Of a DNA stretch of 64,000 nt, positions 47,678 to 55,953 are shown one piece after another; position 1 is the first letter of the stretch, and every line of letters starts with the position of its first letter. The stretch lies in NCBI RefSeq assembly GCF_000722875.1, contig NZ_JFHR01000017.1, forward strand, positions 1 to 64,000. Reading direction: 5' to 3'. The notes beneath the pieces were generated by a model that saw only the letters and a program-made list of their open reading frames with translations, was not told the origin of the DNA and made no database searches. The translations under genes and the position numbers were made by a program. The stretch comes from Sphingobium chlorophenolicum (GTDB lineage: Bacteria > Pseudomonadota > Alphaproteobacteria > Sphingomonadales > Sphingomonadaceae).

Positions 47678-50617
47678 ATGAATTTGCAGGGTGCATTGCT
47701 TTGCCGCAGTTCGGCCTTCGCGCTGACATGCGCGGCCGTCGCGGCGCTGTCTCCGGCCTTCGCGCAGGACAATCCTCCTGCGGACCAGTCCCCGGCGCAA
47801 TCCAGCGCCGCCGCCCCCAGCGACGCCGACATCGTCGTCACCGGTTCCCGCGTCGGCCGTAAGGGCTATGACGCGCCGACGCCGGTCAATGTCGTTGGGG
47901 AGGAACGGCTGAAGCAACTGGCCATCGACAATGTGGCGGACGCGCTGAACCAGATTCCGTCCTTCCGCCCGATCAACACGCCGGCTTCCACCTTCTTCCG
48001 GGTGTCCGGCAATATCGGCGCCCGCACGCTCGACCTGCGCGGCCTGGGCGCGACGCGGACGCTGACCCTGGTCGACGGCCGCCGCTTCGTGCCTAGCGCG
48101 GATGACGGCACGGTCGACATCAACGGCGTCCCGTCCATGCTGATCCAGCGGACCGAAGTCGTGACCGGCGGCGCTTCCGCCGCCTATGGCGCGAACGCGG
48201 TGTCGGGCGTGGTCAACCTGATCCTCGACACGAAACTCAACGGCATAAAGGCCAATGCCAGCTACGGCATCAGCCAGCGGGGCGACGCTTCCAGCCTGTT
48301 CGTCGGCGCTGCGGGCGGCACGGATTTCGCGGGCGGGCGCGGGCATATCGTCGCTGCCGTCGAATATGCCAGGGAAGGCGGCATCGGCCCGTGCGAGGAA
48401 CGAAGCTGGTGCACCCGCTACACCAATTACGTTCCCAATCCCGGCTATAATACGACGACCCGCACCAGCACCAACGGCCTTCCGGCGACGCTGGTCCTTC
48501 AGGGCACGTCCTTCGTCTATAATGAGAATGGCATCCTGGTCGGGGCGCGCAAGCCCAACGGCACGGGTGGGACCATCACTTTGGGTCAGCAGGTGCTGAA
48601 CACCGGCGCGACGTCGCTGCCCAACGCGCTGCGGGGCAAGCAGTTCGATTCCAGCGGCAATCTGGTCCCTTATCAGTTCGGCAATTATCTGAGCGGCATA
48701 TTGCAACAGCTCGACGATCCGACCCAGCCTTATGCGTTGGGCCTCAGCCCACTGCCGCTGATGGTGCCGACGAAGCATGTGTCCGGCACGGTCCATGCCG
48801 ATTATGAACTGACGGACGCCATCACCGCATCGGTCGAATTCATGTATTCAAAGGTGACGGGCGGCCCCACGGCCCGTTCCGCGCCGCTGGACGCGGGCGT
48901 CGCCATCGACATCAACAATCCCTTCGTGTCCAACGCGACGCGGGCGACCATCCTGGCCGCCGATCCGTCGATCACCCATCTGATCGTCAATTCGTCAAGC
49001 TGGGCGCTGGGCAGCCTGTCCAAGGCGACCAGCAAGGTGAACACTTATCGCGGCGCCTTCGCCCTGAAGGGCGAATTGTCCGAACATTGGGATTGGGACG
49101 CCTATTACACCTATGGCCGCGTCGACAGCCGGGTGGGCGCGGACAACAACCGCCTGGCCGAATGGAACAACGCGCTGGACGTGGTGTCCGCCCCCGCCGG
49201 TCTGCCCGGCATAGCGGCGGGCACGCCGATCTGCCGCACCACCATCGCCAATCCGACCAACGGCTGCATCCCGATCAACCTGTTCGGCTTCGGCAATATC
49301 AGCCAGGCGGCCATCGACCGCTACATCGTCCCCGAATGGCAGACCCGCCGGTTCGAACAGCATGCCGCCGCCGTCAACCTGCGCGGATCGCCCTTCTCCA
49401 CCTGGGCGGGCGAGGTGAAGGTCGCCCTGGGCGGCGAATGGCGCCGCGACACGGCAGAGGGTGATGTCGATCCCAACACGCGGGCGGGCAAATTCATCGC
49501 CGCCAACGGATCGGTGCTTCCCTTCACCAAGACCAGCGTGGTCGAAGGCTATCTGGAGGTCGCCGTTCCCCTGCTCAAGGATTCGGCGCTGGGCCGGTCG
49601 CTGGATGTGGACGGCGCCATCCGCCAGACCCATTACGACCCCTTCGGCAACGCCACGACATGGAAGCTGGGCGCGGTCTACAGCCCGATCGAGGACATCA
49701 CCTTCCGCGTGACGCGCTCCCGCGACATTCGCGCGCCCTCCGCCCGCGAATCCAGCCCCAACGCGACGACGATCCAGTTGCCGCTGCCCGATCCGTTCGT
49801 CGGCGGCACGACCAGCCAGTTCGTTGTGACCGGCGGCAATCCGGGGCTGAACCTGGAAAAGGGCGACACCTTCACCGCGGGCGTGGTGCTGCGGCCGTCC
49901 TTCATCCGCAACCTCAACATTTCCATCGACTATTATGACATCAAGGTGAAGGGCGCCATCGACTCCCTGACCGGGACCGCTATCGCCAACGCCTGCAAGC
50001 AGAAGAATCTGCTCTGCAACCTGATCCAGTTCAATCCCAACGGATCGATCAACACGGTCTTTTCCAATTTCCAGAACCTCAGCAAGCTTCATGCGGAGGG
50101 GATAGAATTGGTTTCCGACTATCAGGTGCCCGCTTTGGGCGGCAATCTCAATTTCCAGATCAACGGCAACTATGTGATCGACCTGTCGACCATCGACGCG
50201 ACGGGGGTGAAGACGCAGCTCGACAACTGGACCGGCAACGCCGGATCGGTGACGAATATCCAGGGCGTGCCGCGCTGGAAACTGGACGGCGTGATCACCT
50301 ATTCGCGGCCGACCTGGTCCATGACCTTCCACGGCCGCTATATTCCCCGCGCCCTGCTGGACCCGACCAAGATCGGCCCGGAACAGGCCGGTTACGACAT
50401 CAACGATCCGAACAGCATCAGCGAAAACCATATTTCCGCGCGCTTCTACCTCGACATGACGGGAACGCTGAAGGTCAACGACTCCTTCGAGATTTTCGGC
50501 ACCGTCAACAATGTGTTCGACAAGGACCAGCCGCAGGAACTGCGTTTGATCGGCAATCCGTTGCATTTCGATCCGATCGGGCGTTTCTTCAAGATCGGGG
50601 TGCGGACGCGGTGGTGA
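47678..50617 (+). CDS. TonB-dependent outer-membrane receptor
   Basis: A 979-residue receptor. The signal peptide ends SPAFAQDN (about residue 29), followed by DADIVVTGSRVGRKGYDAPTP, a plug domain with GARTLDLRGLGATRTLTLVDGRRFVPS and VVTGGASAAYGANAVSGVVN, and a barrel ending in FFKIGVRTRW. GAGGAGGAGGGG stands before the ATG. It is a paralogue of the receptor at 30174. It leads an operon with cupin, aldolase, DUF6282 hydrolase and LacI genes, with gaps of 29, 10, 16 and 80 bp. It is the likely entry point for the island's substrate. Confidence 0.94.
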   Translation: MNLQGALLCRSSAFALTCAAVAALSPAFAQDNPPADQSPAQSSAAAPSDADIVVTGSRVGRKGYDAPTPVNVVGEERLKQLAIDNVADALNQIPSFRPINTPASTFFRVSGNIGARTLDLRGLGATRTLTLVDGRRFVPSADDGTVDINGVPSMLIQRTEVVTGGASAAYGANAVSGVVNLILDTKLNGIKANASYGISQRGDASSLFVGAAGGTDFAGGRGHIVAAVEYAREGGIGPCEERSWCTRYTNYVPNPGYNTTTRTSTNGLPATLVLQGTSFVYNENGILVGARKPNGTGGTITLGQQVLNTGATSLPNALRGKQFDSSGNLVPYQFGNYLSGILQQLDDPTQPYALGLSPLPLMVPTKHVSGTVHADYELTDAITASVEFMYSKVTGGPTARSAPLDAGVAIDINNPFVSNATRATILAADPSITHLIVNSSSWALGSLSKATSKVNTYRGAFALKGELSEHWDWDAYYTYGRVDSRVGADNNRLAEWNNALDVVSAPAGLPGIAAGTPICRTTIANPTNGCIPINLFGFGNISQAAIDRYIVPEWQTRRFEQHAAAVNLRGSPFSTWAGEVKVALGGEWRRDTAEGDVDPNTRAGKFIAANGSVLPFTKTSVVEGYLEVAVPLLKDSALGRSLDVDGAIRQTHYDPFGNATTWKLGAVYSPIEDITFRVTRSRDIRAPSARESSPNATTIQLPLPDPFVGGTTSQFVVTGGNPGLNLEKGDTFTAGVVLRPSFIRNLNISIDYYDIKVKGAIDSLTGTAIANACKQKNLLCNLIQFNPNGSINTVFSNFQNLSKLHAEGIELVSDYQVPALGGNLNFQINGNYVIDLSTIDATGVKTQLDNWTGNAGSVTNIQGVPRWKLDGVITYSRPTWSMTFHGRYIPRALLDPTKIGPEQAGYDINDPNSISENHISARFYLDMTGTLKVNDSFEIFGTVNNVFDKDQPQELRLIGNPLHFDPIGRFFKIGVRTRW

Positions 50618-50646
50618 CGGCAGGCGGCGGGCACTGGAGATAATCG

Positions 50647-51549
50647 ATGTACGACAAGACCGACCTTCGTTCGACATTGGCAGGCTCCCCCGCCGGGGCC
50701 GCGCCGGTGGACCGGTTGTACGACGCGGAATATGGCCTGTTCTACCGCGATCCGCCGGTGGAGGATGATGATCGCGGCAGGAACTGGTATGTGCGCGGCC
50801 AGAATTTCGTCATCGCCTATAGCGAGGCGCTGCCCGGCGCGACCTTCGAACGGACCGGGCAGGCGGACGAATATATGGTCCTGCTGCCCGATGAAGACAC
50901 CCCCGCCATCGCCAGCGCGGGGAACCAGAGCGAACGGAGCGGGGGATATGCGCTGTTCGTCATGCCGCCGGGCGACAGCCGGATCACGCTGGAGAAGGGT
51001 GGGCGCATCGTCCGCATCTTCTCCGCCCGGTCGCCGGATCTGGTGGCGAAATGCCCCAATGCCGACGCCTATGCGGATCGGCATGCGAACATCCCGCCCT
51101 TCCAGCCCTGGCCGGAACCGCCGGGGGGATACAGGGTGCGCCTCTATTCGCTGGACGTGCCAATCGAGCCGGGGCGGTTCGGGCGCATCTGGCGCTGCAC
51201 CACGGTCATGGTCAACATCCCCAACAGGCAGAAGGGGCCACGCGATGTCACCAAGGTGTCGCCCCATCATCATGACGATTTCGAACAATGTTCGCTCGCG
51301 CTGGAGGGGGAATGGCGGCATCATATGCGCTGGCCCTGGGCAGTGGACATGAACAAATGGCATGACGACGTGCATGTCGCTGTGGATTCGCCGTCGGTGA
51401 CGGTGATCCCGGCGCAGGTGATCCACACGTCCACCTGGCATTCGGACGCCAATCAACTGGTCGACATCTTCGCGCCGCCACGGATCGACTTCTCGCTGAA
51501 GCCCGGATGGGTGCTGAATGAGGGCGACTATCCGATGCCGGCCCAATAG
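50647..51549 (+). CDS. Cupin-like protein of unknown function
   Basis: A 300-residue protein of predicted double-stranded beta-helix type. A cupin-like metal motif is seen in KVSPHHHDDFEQCSLALEGEWRHH (about residues 202-225), with a later His in IPAQVIHTSTWHS near 265. The first half lacks such ligands, so it may be bicupin with one active barrel. GGAG precedes the ATG. I do not recognise a named family. Position between the TonB receptor and an aldolase suggests a catabolic isomerase or dioxygenase. Confidence 0.72.
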   Translation: MYDKTDLRSTLAGSPAGAAPVDRLYDAEYGLFYRDPPVEDDDRGRNWYVRGQNFVIAYSEALPGATFERTGQADEYMVLLPDEDTPAIASAGNQSERSGGYALFVMPPGDSRITLEKGGRIVRIFSARSPDLVAKCPNADAYADRHANIPPFQPWPEPPGGYRVRLYSLDVPIEPGRFGRIWRCTTVMVNIPNRQKGPRDVTKVSPHHHDDFEQCSLALEGEWRHHMRWPWAVDMNKWHDDVHVAVDSPSVTVIPAQVIHTSTWHSDANQLVDIFAPPRIDFSLKPGWVLNEGDYPMPAQ

Positions 51550-51559
51550 GAGGGATATT

Positions 51560-52336
51560 TTGGATCGCAAACCAAGCCTGATCGAACGCCTTCGCGCCAA
51601 GGACGCGTTCCTGGTCGGCACCTGGGCGAAGATCGCGTCGCTGGAGACGGTCGAACTGATCGGCCATGCCGGTTTCGACTTCGCCGTGGTGGACATGGAA
51701 CATGCGCCGCACAGCTTCCAGACGGCCTATCAGGCCATCGCGACGGCGCAGGCGGTCGGGCTTCACGTAATGGCCCGCCTGCCGGACCGGAGCGGCGGCG
51801 CAGTACAGAGACTGCTGGACGCGGGCATAGACGGGCTGCTCGTCCCCAGGGTGGAGACGCCCGAAATCGCTGCGGAGGTGACGGCGGCCATGGCCTTTCC
51901 TCCGCTGGGATCGCGGGGCATGGGCTATACCTCCCGCGCGGCCCGCTGGGGGCTGGACAGCGCGGCGGACTATCTGGAGCGGGGGCGCAACCATGTCATG
52001 CGCGGCGTCCAGATCGAGGACGTCAGCGCGCTGGAGCAGATTGACGGCATATTGGCCGCCCCCGCGCTCAACGCCGTCTTCATCGGCTTCGGCGATCTGG
52101 CGCTGAGTTCGGGCCTGCCCGGATCGCACCCGACGCTGCGCGGGCTGGAGGCGAAGGTGCTGGAGGCGGCGAGGGCGAAGGGCGTGCCCTGCGGCACCGC
52201 CGTGCAGACGCCGGAGGAAGCAGTGCGCTGCCGCGAGGCGGGCTATTCCTTCGTCATGATCAGCGCCGACACGACCTTGTTCGCCCATGCGGCGCGCAAA
52301 TTGATGGACGACACGAAAAACGCGTTGGGGCGCTGA
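51560..52336 (+). CDS. HpcH/HpaI-family class II aldolase
   Basis: A 258-residue aldolase of the 2,4-dihydroxyhept-2-ene-1,7-dioate (HpaI) type, which splits 4-hydroxy-2-keto acids to pyruvate and an aldehyde. FAVVDMEHAPHS holds the base His48; GVQIEDVSALEQID and VFIGFGDLALSSG carry the metal ligands. The start is an unusual TTG at 51560, chosen because AGGAGGG is ideally placed; no better ATG exists. Ten bases follow the cupin stop. It points to a 4-hydroxy-2-keto acid intermediate in the pathway. Confidence 0.9.
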   Translation: MDRKPSLIERLRAKDAFLVGTWAKIASLETVELIGHAGFDFAVVDMEHAPHSFQTAYQAIATAQAVGLHVMARLPDRSGGAVQRLLDAGIDGLLVPRVETPEIAAEVTAAMAFPPLGSRGMGYTSRAARWGLDSAADYLERGRNHVMRGVQIEDVSALEQIDGILAAPALNAVFIGFGDLALSSGLPGSHPTLRGLEAKVLEAARAKGVPCGTAVQTPEEAVRCREAGYSFVMISADTTLFAHAARKLMDDTKNALGR

Positions 52337-52352
52337 AAACGAAGAGGCGAAA

Positions 52353-53291
52353 ATGGTTTCACTATTGGACGAAAATGTCGCGGACCAGGCGGTGGAGGAT
52401 CGGATTTCCAGCCTGCTGGTCGGCGCGGTCGACATGCATTGCCACAGCGGCCCGTCGGTCATGCCCCGGTCGCTCGACCATATAGAGGCGTTGCAGGATG
52501 CGGCGGACGCGGGATTTCGCGCCATGCTGATCAAGGATCATTATTATTCCGCGACGCCGATCACCGAACTGCTGAACCGGTCGCACGGCCATTTGAAGGT
52601 GCAGTTGTTTTCGGGCGTCCCGCTCAACAACACGACCGGCGGTTTCAACAAATATGCGGTCGACCACGGCATCGCCCTGGGCGCGAAACTGGTGTGGATG
52701 CCCACCTTCGCGTCGAAAAATCATGTAGAGGCGGACCAGAAGCGCAAGAAAGGCTTCCCCCACACCATAAAGCCGCTGCTGCCGCCCGATCCGCTGACCC
52801 CGCTGGACGCCAACGGCGCCCTGAAGGACGAGGTGAAGGAGATATTGGACATCATCGCCGAACATGACGTGATCCTGTCGGGCGGCCACCTCCATATCTC
52901 CGAAATCTTCCCTGTGTTCGAGGAGGCGGTCAGGCGCGGCGTCAAGCGGTTGCTGGTCAACCACCCGACCTTCATCATCGGCGCGTCGCTGGACGACATC
53001 CGCCAACTGGTGGGCATGGGCGCTTATATCGAACATTCGCTCTGCATGTTCATCCAGATGGTCGGCCGCGAACAGGCGATGTTCCCGCCGGAGGAACTGG
53101 ACGCGCTGATCCGGGCGGGCACGGTGGACCGCACCATATTGGCGTCCGATCTGGGTCAGGTGGGCAATGATCGCCCGGTCGACGGCTTCCGGGGCGTGAT
53201 CCGCAATTGCATCGGCCTGGGTTATTCGGATGAGGATATCCGCAAGATGATCTCGACCAATGCCCTGCGCCTGCTCGGTCTGGAGGATTGA
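52353..53291 (+). CDS. DUF6282 family metal-dependent hydrolase-like protein
   Basis: A 312-residue protein of PHP/amidohydrolase style. Potential metal ligands are His29 and His31 in VDMHCHSGPS, Asp-His in LIKDHYYSA near 66, His in SGGHLHISE near 173 and LLVNHPTF near 202, and Asp in LASDLGQVGN near 266. This matches the DUF6282 family, whose activity is not established. It follows the aldolase by 16 bp and precedes the LacI gene. Confidence 0.8.
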   Translation: MVSLLDENVADQAVEDRISSLLVGAVDMHCHSGPSVMPRSLDHIEALQDAADAGFRAMLIKDHYYSATPITELLNRSHGHLKVQLFSGVPLNNTTGGFNKYAVDHGIALGAKLVWMPTFASKNHVEADQKRKKGFPHTIKPLLPPDPLTPLDANGALKDEVKEILDIIAEHDVILSGGHLHISEIFPVFEEAVRRGVKRLLVNHPTFIIGASLDDIRQLVGMGAYIEHSLCMFIQMVGREQAMFPPEELDALIRAGTVDRTILASDLGQVGNDRPVDGFRGVIRNCIGLGYSDEDIRKMISTNALRLLGLED

Positions 53292-53337
53292 CGGGGTACC
53301 GCGCCCGCCCTCAGTTTATCATGGCACGGCCCACCGA

Positions 53338-53348
53338 GTTACGGTAAC
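53338..53348. promoter_or_regulatory. Possible LacI auto-operator, site F
   Basis: GTTAC-G-GTAAC, one base shorter than the other sites but with the same half-site letters. It lies 23 bp before the LacI start. An altered centre may weaken binding. It could give autoregulation, in addition to control through site E. Confidence 0.4.
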
Positions 53349-53371
53349 GAGCTTCCATCAGGAGGAGCCAC

Positions 53372-54385
53372 TTGCCGGTATCGAAGAAAGCCAACGGAAC
53401 GATCCGGATGCGCGACGTCGCGGAACGGGCGCAGGTCTCGCGCATGACCGTGTCGCGGGCGCTGAACAGCCCGGAATCCGTGAACGAGACGCTGCGCAAC
53501 CGCGTGCTGGAGGCGGTGCAGGAACTGGGTTACGTCCACAACCATCTGGCGCGCAGCCTGTCCTCGCGCCGTTCCAACGTCATCGGCCTGGTCCTGCCCA
53601 GCCTGGAAAACTCCATCTTCTCCCAGACGGTGAAGGGCATATCGGACGTGCTGCGACCGCTCGGCTATCATCTGATGGTGGCGGAAAGCTCCGACGATCC
53701 GGAGGATGAGGAACAGGTCATCGCCGCCTTCCTGGCGCAGCGGGTAGGGGGGCTGATCCTGCATTCGACCAACCATTCGCCCACGGCCGTCCGGATGCTG
53801 AAGGCGTCGGACACGCCGGTCGTGGAAAATGGCGATTTCCCGGTCGACCCGGTCGACATGGTGGTCAGCTATTCCAACCGCGCCGCCGCCAAGGCGATGA
53901 CGCTGCACCTGGCGCGTCTGGGCTATAAGCGGATCGTCTTTGCAGGGCTAGCCGCCAATCCCCGCGCCGCCGAACGGCAACGCGGCTTTCAGGACGCGCT
54001 GGCGGAAATCGGGCAGAAGGCGGATCGCAAGCATGCGGTCGCCGTGTCCCGCGGCTTCGGCGGCGGGACGGAGGCGATTTCCTATATAGAGGCGAATGTG
54101 CCCGACGCCGACGCGCTGTTCTGCGCGGGCGACGTGCTGGCCGTCGGCGCGCTGCTGGAGTGCGACAGGCGCGGATGGGCCGTGCCGGATCGGCTGGCCA
54201 TCGCCAGTTTCGACGATCTGGACCTGATGCGCCATGTCAGCCCGGCGATCACCTCGCTGCGCCTGCCGCGCTATGAGATCGGCCGCCGCAGCGCCCAGAT
54301 GATCCTGGACAGGATCGAGGAACGCACCATGCCGGTCACGACGATCGACCTGGGCTTCGAAATCGTCCAGCGCGCCAGTTCCTAA
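53372..54385 (+). CDS. LacI-family repressor of the catabolic island
   Basis: A 337-residue repressor of the GntR-like LacI subgroup. The helix-turn-helix is IRMRDVAERAQVSRMTVSRALNSPESV (about residues 11-37), the hinge helix is HLARSLSSRRSNVIGLVLP, and a periplasmic-binding-like effector domain follows (about 60-330). The start is TTG at 53372 with AGGAGG 6-7 bases upstream. E. coli GntR and IdnR, which share this recognition helix style, bind TGTTACCGGTAACA-like sites; the recurring GATACCGGTAAC sites here are close to that. It probably senses the island's substrate or an early metabolite. Confidence 0.92.
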   Translation: MPVSKKANGTIRMRDVAERAQVSRMTVSRALNSPESVNETLRNRVLEAVQELGYVHNHLARSLSSRRSNVIGLVLPSLENSIFSQTVKGISDVLRPLGYHLMVAESSDDPEDEEQVIAAFLAQRVGGLILHSTNHSPTAVRMLKASDTPVVENGDFPVDPVDMVVSYSNRAAAKAMTLHLARLGYKRIVFAGLAANPRAAERQRGFQDALAEIGQKADRKHAVAVSRGFGGGTEAISYIEANVPDADALFCAGDVLAVGALLECDRRGWAVPDRLAIASFDDLDLMRHVSPAITSLRLPRYEIGRRSAQMILDRIEERTMPVTTIDLGFEIVQRASS

Positions 54386-54430
54386 GCAATTGCCGAAGCA
54401 AATTCGGGGCCGATTCGGGTGGAAGACATT

Positions 54431-54454
54431 CCCCCTCCCGCAAGCGGGAGGGGG
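54431..54454. terminator. Symmetric hairpin between convergent genes
   Basis: A perfect 10 bp stem CCCCCTCCCG/CGGGAGGGGG with a CAAG loop lies between the LacI gene and the convergent CMD-type gene. The same hairpin type recurs at 62645 and 62748. It may act as a bidirectional terminator, though no T-run is present. Confidence 0.5.
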
Positions 54455-54524
54455 ACTATGGTCGCCAACCTCCGCCAATGGCCATTTCCCCACCTTCCGA
54501 TCCTCCCCGCGCAACCCAGCTCCT

Positions 54525-54911
54525 TCACTCCGCCGCCTGATCCACTTCCGCAAAAGCCTCCCTCGCGATCCGCGTGGAATCCAGCCCGGCCGGTACGCCG
54601 CAATAAATGGCGACCTGCAGCAGCGCTTCGCGTATCTCATCCCTCGACAAGCCGTTGGTCAGCGCCGCCTTCACATGCAGCTTCAACTCATGCGGCCGGT
54701 TGAGCGCGCTGATCATGCCGATGTTGAGCAGGCTGCGGTCGCGCCGCGACAATCCCTCGCGCCCCCATATCTTGCCCCAGCAATATTCGGTCGACAATTG
54801 CTGCATGGGACGGCTGAAATCATCGGCATTGGCGAAGGAGCGTTCGACATAGTCGGCCCCCAGCACTTCCTTGCGCAATGCCAGTCCCCGCTCATATTCT
54901 TCCGTGGCCAT
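54525..54911 (-). CDS. Gamma-carboxymuconolactone decarboxylase family protein (PcaC-like)
   Basis: A 128-residue all-helical protein with the PcaC pattern: SLLNIGMISALNRPHELKLHVKAALTNGLSRDEIREALLQVAIYCGVPAG (about residues 61-109), including the conserved Glu and His of the active site. True PcaC makes 3-oxoadipate enol-lactone in protocatechuate breakdown, but no protocatechuate dioxygenase is seen here, so the substrate is likely another carboxylated lactone. It diverges from an SDR across operator G. Confidence 0.87.
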   Translation of the reverse strand: MATEEYERGLALRKEVLGADYVERSFANADDFSRPMQQLSTEYCWGKIWGREGLSRRDRSLLNIGMISALNRPHELKLHVKAALTNGLSRDEIREALLQVAIYCGVPAGLDSTRIAREAFAEVDQAAE

Positions 54912-54974
54912 GACGATCTCCTCTACCGATGATTTGAACCGCTATTCGGGCTTGCCGAAAGACTATGCGGATGC

Positions 54975-54986
54975 GATACCGGTAAC
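54975..54986. promoter_or_regulatory. LacI-type operator, site G
   Basis: GATACCGGTAAC in the context TGCGATACCGGTAACAAC, between divergent genes: 63 bp from the CMD-type start and 50 bp from the SDR start. A possible minus-strand promoter TTGTTA-N17-TAGTCT overlaps it. Confidence 0.78.
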
Positions 54987-55036
54987 AACAGTAAAAATCG
55001 CGGCATAAGCCATATTTTTCAAGGGAGGGATCGAAG

Positions 55037-55786
55037 ATGCGGCTGGACGGGAGGATCGCCATCGTGACCGGCGCGGCGCGGGGCATCGGACGGGCGATCG
55101 CGCAGGGACTGGCCGAAGCGGGCGCGCATGTCGCGCTGACCGACGTGCATCGGGATGAAGCCGTCGAAGCGGCGCAGGCCATCGCCGGTGCAGGCGGCCA
55201 GGCCGCGCCCTTCGGCCTCGACGTTTCCGATGCGCAGGCGTGCGATGCGCTGGCGGCGCGGCTGGAGCGGGAGATCGGCCCGGTCTCCATCCTGGTGAAC
55301 AATGCGGGCGTCATCTTCCCCGGCCGCATCGACGATCCGGGCGCGAAGGAAAAATGGGATCGCACGCTGGCGATCAACGTCGGCGGCCCGTTCAACATGT
55401 GCCGCGCCTTCTATCCGCAGCTTCGCGCCACCAGGGGGGCTGTGATCAACCTCGCCTCCATCCGCTCCTTCGTCGCCGCGCCCAATGCGGCGGCCTATGC
55501 GGCTTCCAAGGGCGCGGTGATGCAGTTGACGCGGGCGCTGGCGGTCGAATGGGGCGGCGACGGGATCAGGGTCAACGCCATCGCTCCGGGCTTCATCGAA
55601 ACCACGCTGGTGCCGGACCATGAAAAGACGGCGGAACGCGAAGCCGCCATCCTCGCCAGGACGCCGCTGCGCCGCCAGGGCCGGCCGGACGAGATCGCGG
55701 GAACGGCGGTCTATCTGGCGTCGGACGCGGCGCGCTATGTGTCGGGGGCTATCATCCCGGTCGACGGCGCCTATCTGGCCGGGTGA
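55037..55786 (+). CDS. Short-chain dehydrogenase/reductase
   Basis: A 249-residue FabG-like SDR: IVTGAARGIGRAIAQGLAEAG near residues 9-29 binds NAD(P), NNAGVIFPG near 90, and YAASK near 154 is catalytic. GGGAGGG precedes the ATG. It is the only gene on its strand before the palindromic repeat at 55805. It is the third SDR of the island, so several alcohol/ketone steps are likely. Confidence 0.88.
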   Translation: MRLDGRIAIVTGAARGIGRAIAQGLAEAGAHVALTDVHRDEAVEAAQAIAGAGGQAAPFGLDVSDAQACDALAARLEREIGPVSILVNNAGVIFPGRIDDPGAKEKWDRTLAINVGGPFNMCRAFYPQLRATRGAVINLASIRSFVAAPNAAAYAASKGAVMQLTRALAVEWGGDGIRVNAIAPGFIETTLVPDHEKTAEREAAILARTPLRRQGRPDEIAGTAVYLASDAARYVSGAIIPVDGAYLAG

Positions 55787-55804
55787 GGAGGCTCGGCTTA
55801 AAAT

Positions 55805-55930
55805 TCCTCCCCATGCTTGCATGGGGAGGGGGACCGCTCGCGAAGCGAGTGGTGGAGGGGAATTTCGGAGGTCGTGCCCCATTCCCCTCCACCAGCCTTC
55901 GACCGTCCCCATCTATCGATGGGGAGGATT
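55805..55930. repeat. Palindromic intergenic repeat, copy 4
   Basis: A copy of the 8702 family, about 126 bp: it begins TCCTCCCCATGCTTGCATGG, has GGTGGAGGGG and CCCCTCCACC arms, and ends CGATGGGGAGGA. It lies between the convergent SDR and thiamine-diphosphate enzyme genes. Confidence 0.85.
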
Positions 55931-55953
55931 AGCAACATCCGCCAACACTCAAA

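Noticed and set aside
53295-53306. GGTACCGCGCCC as another LacI site
   Set aside because: Only the left half matches; it is 65 bp before the LacI start and no better than chance in GC-rich DNA.
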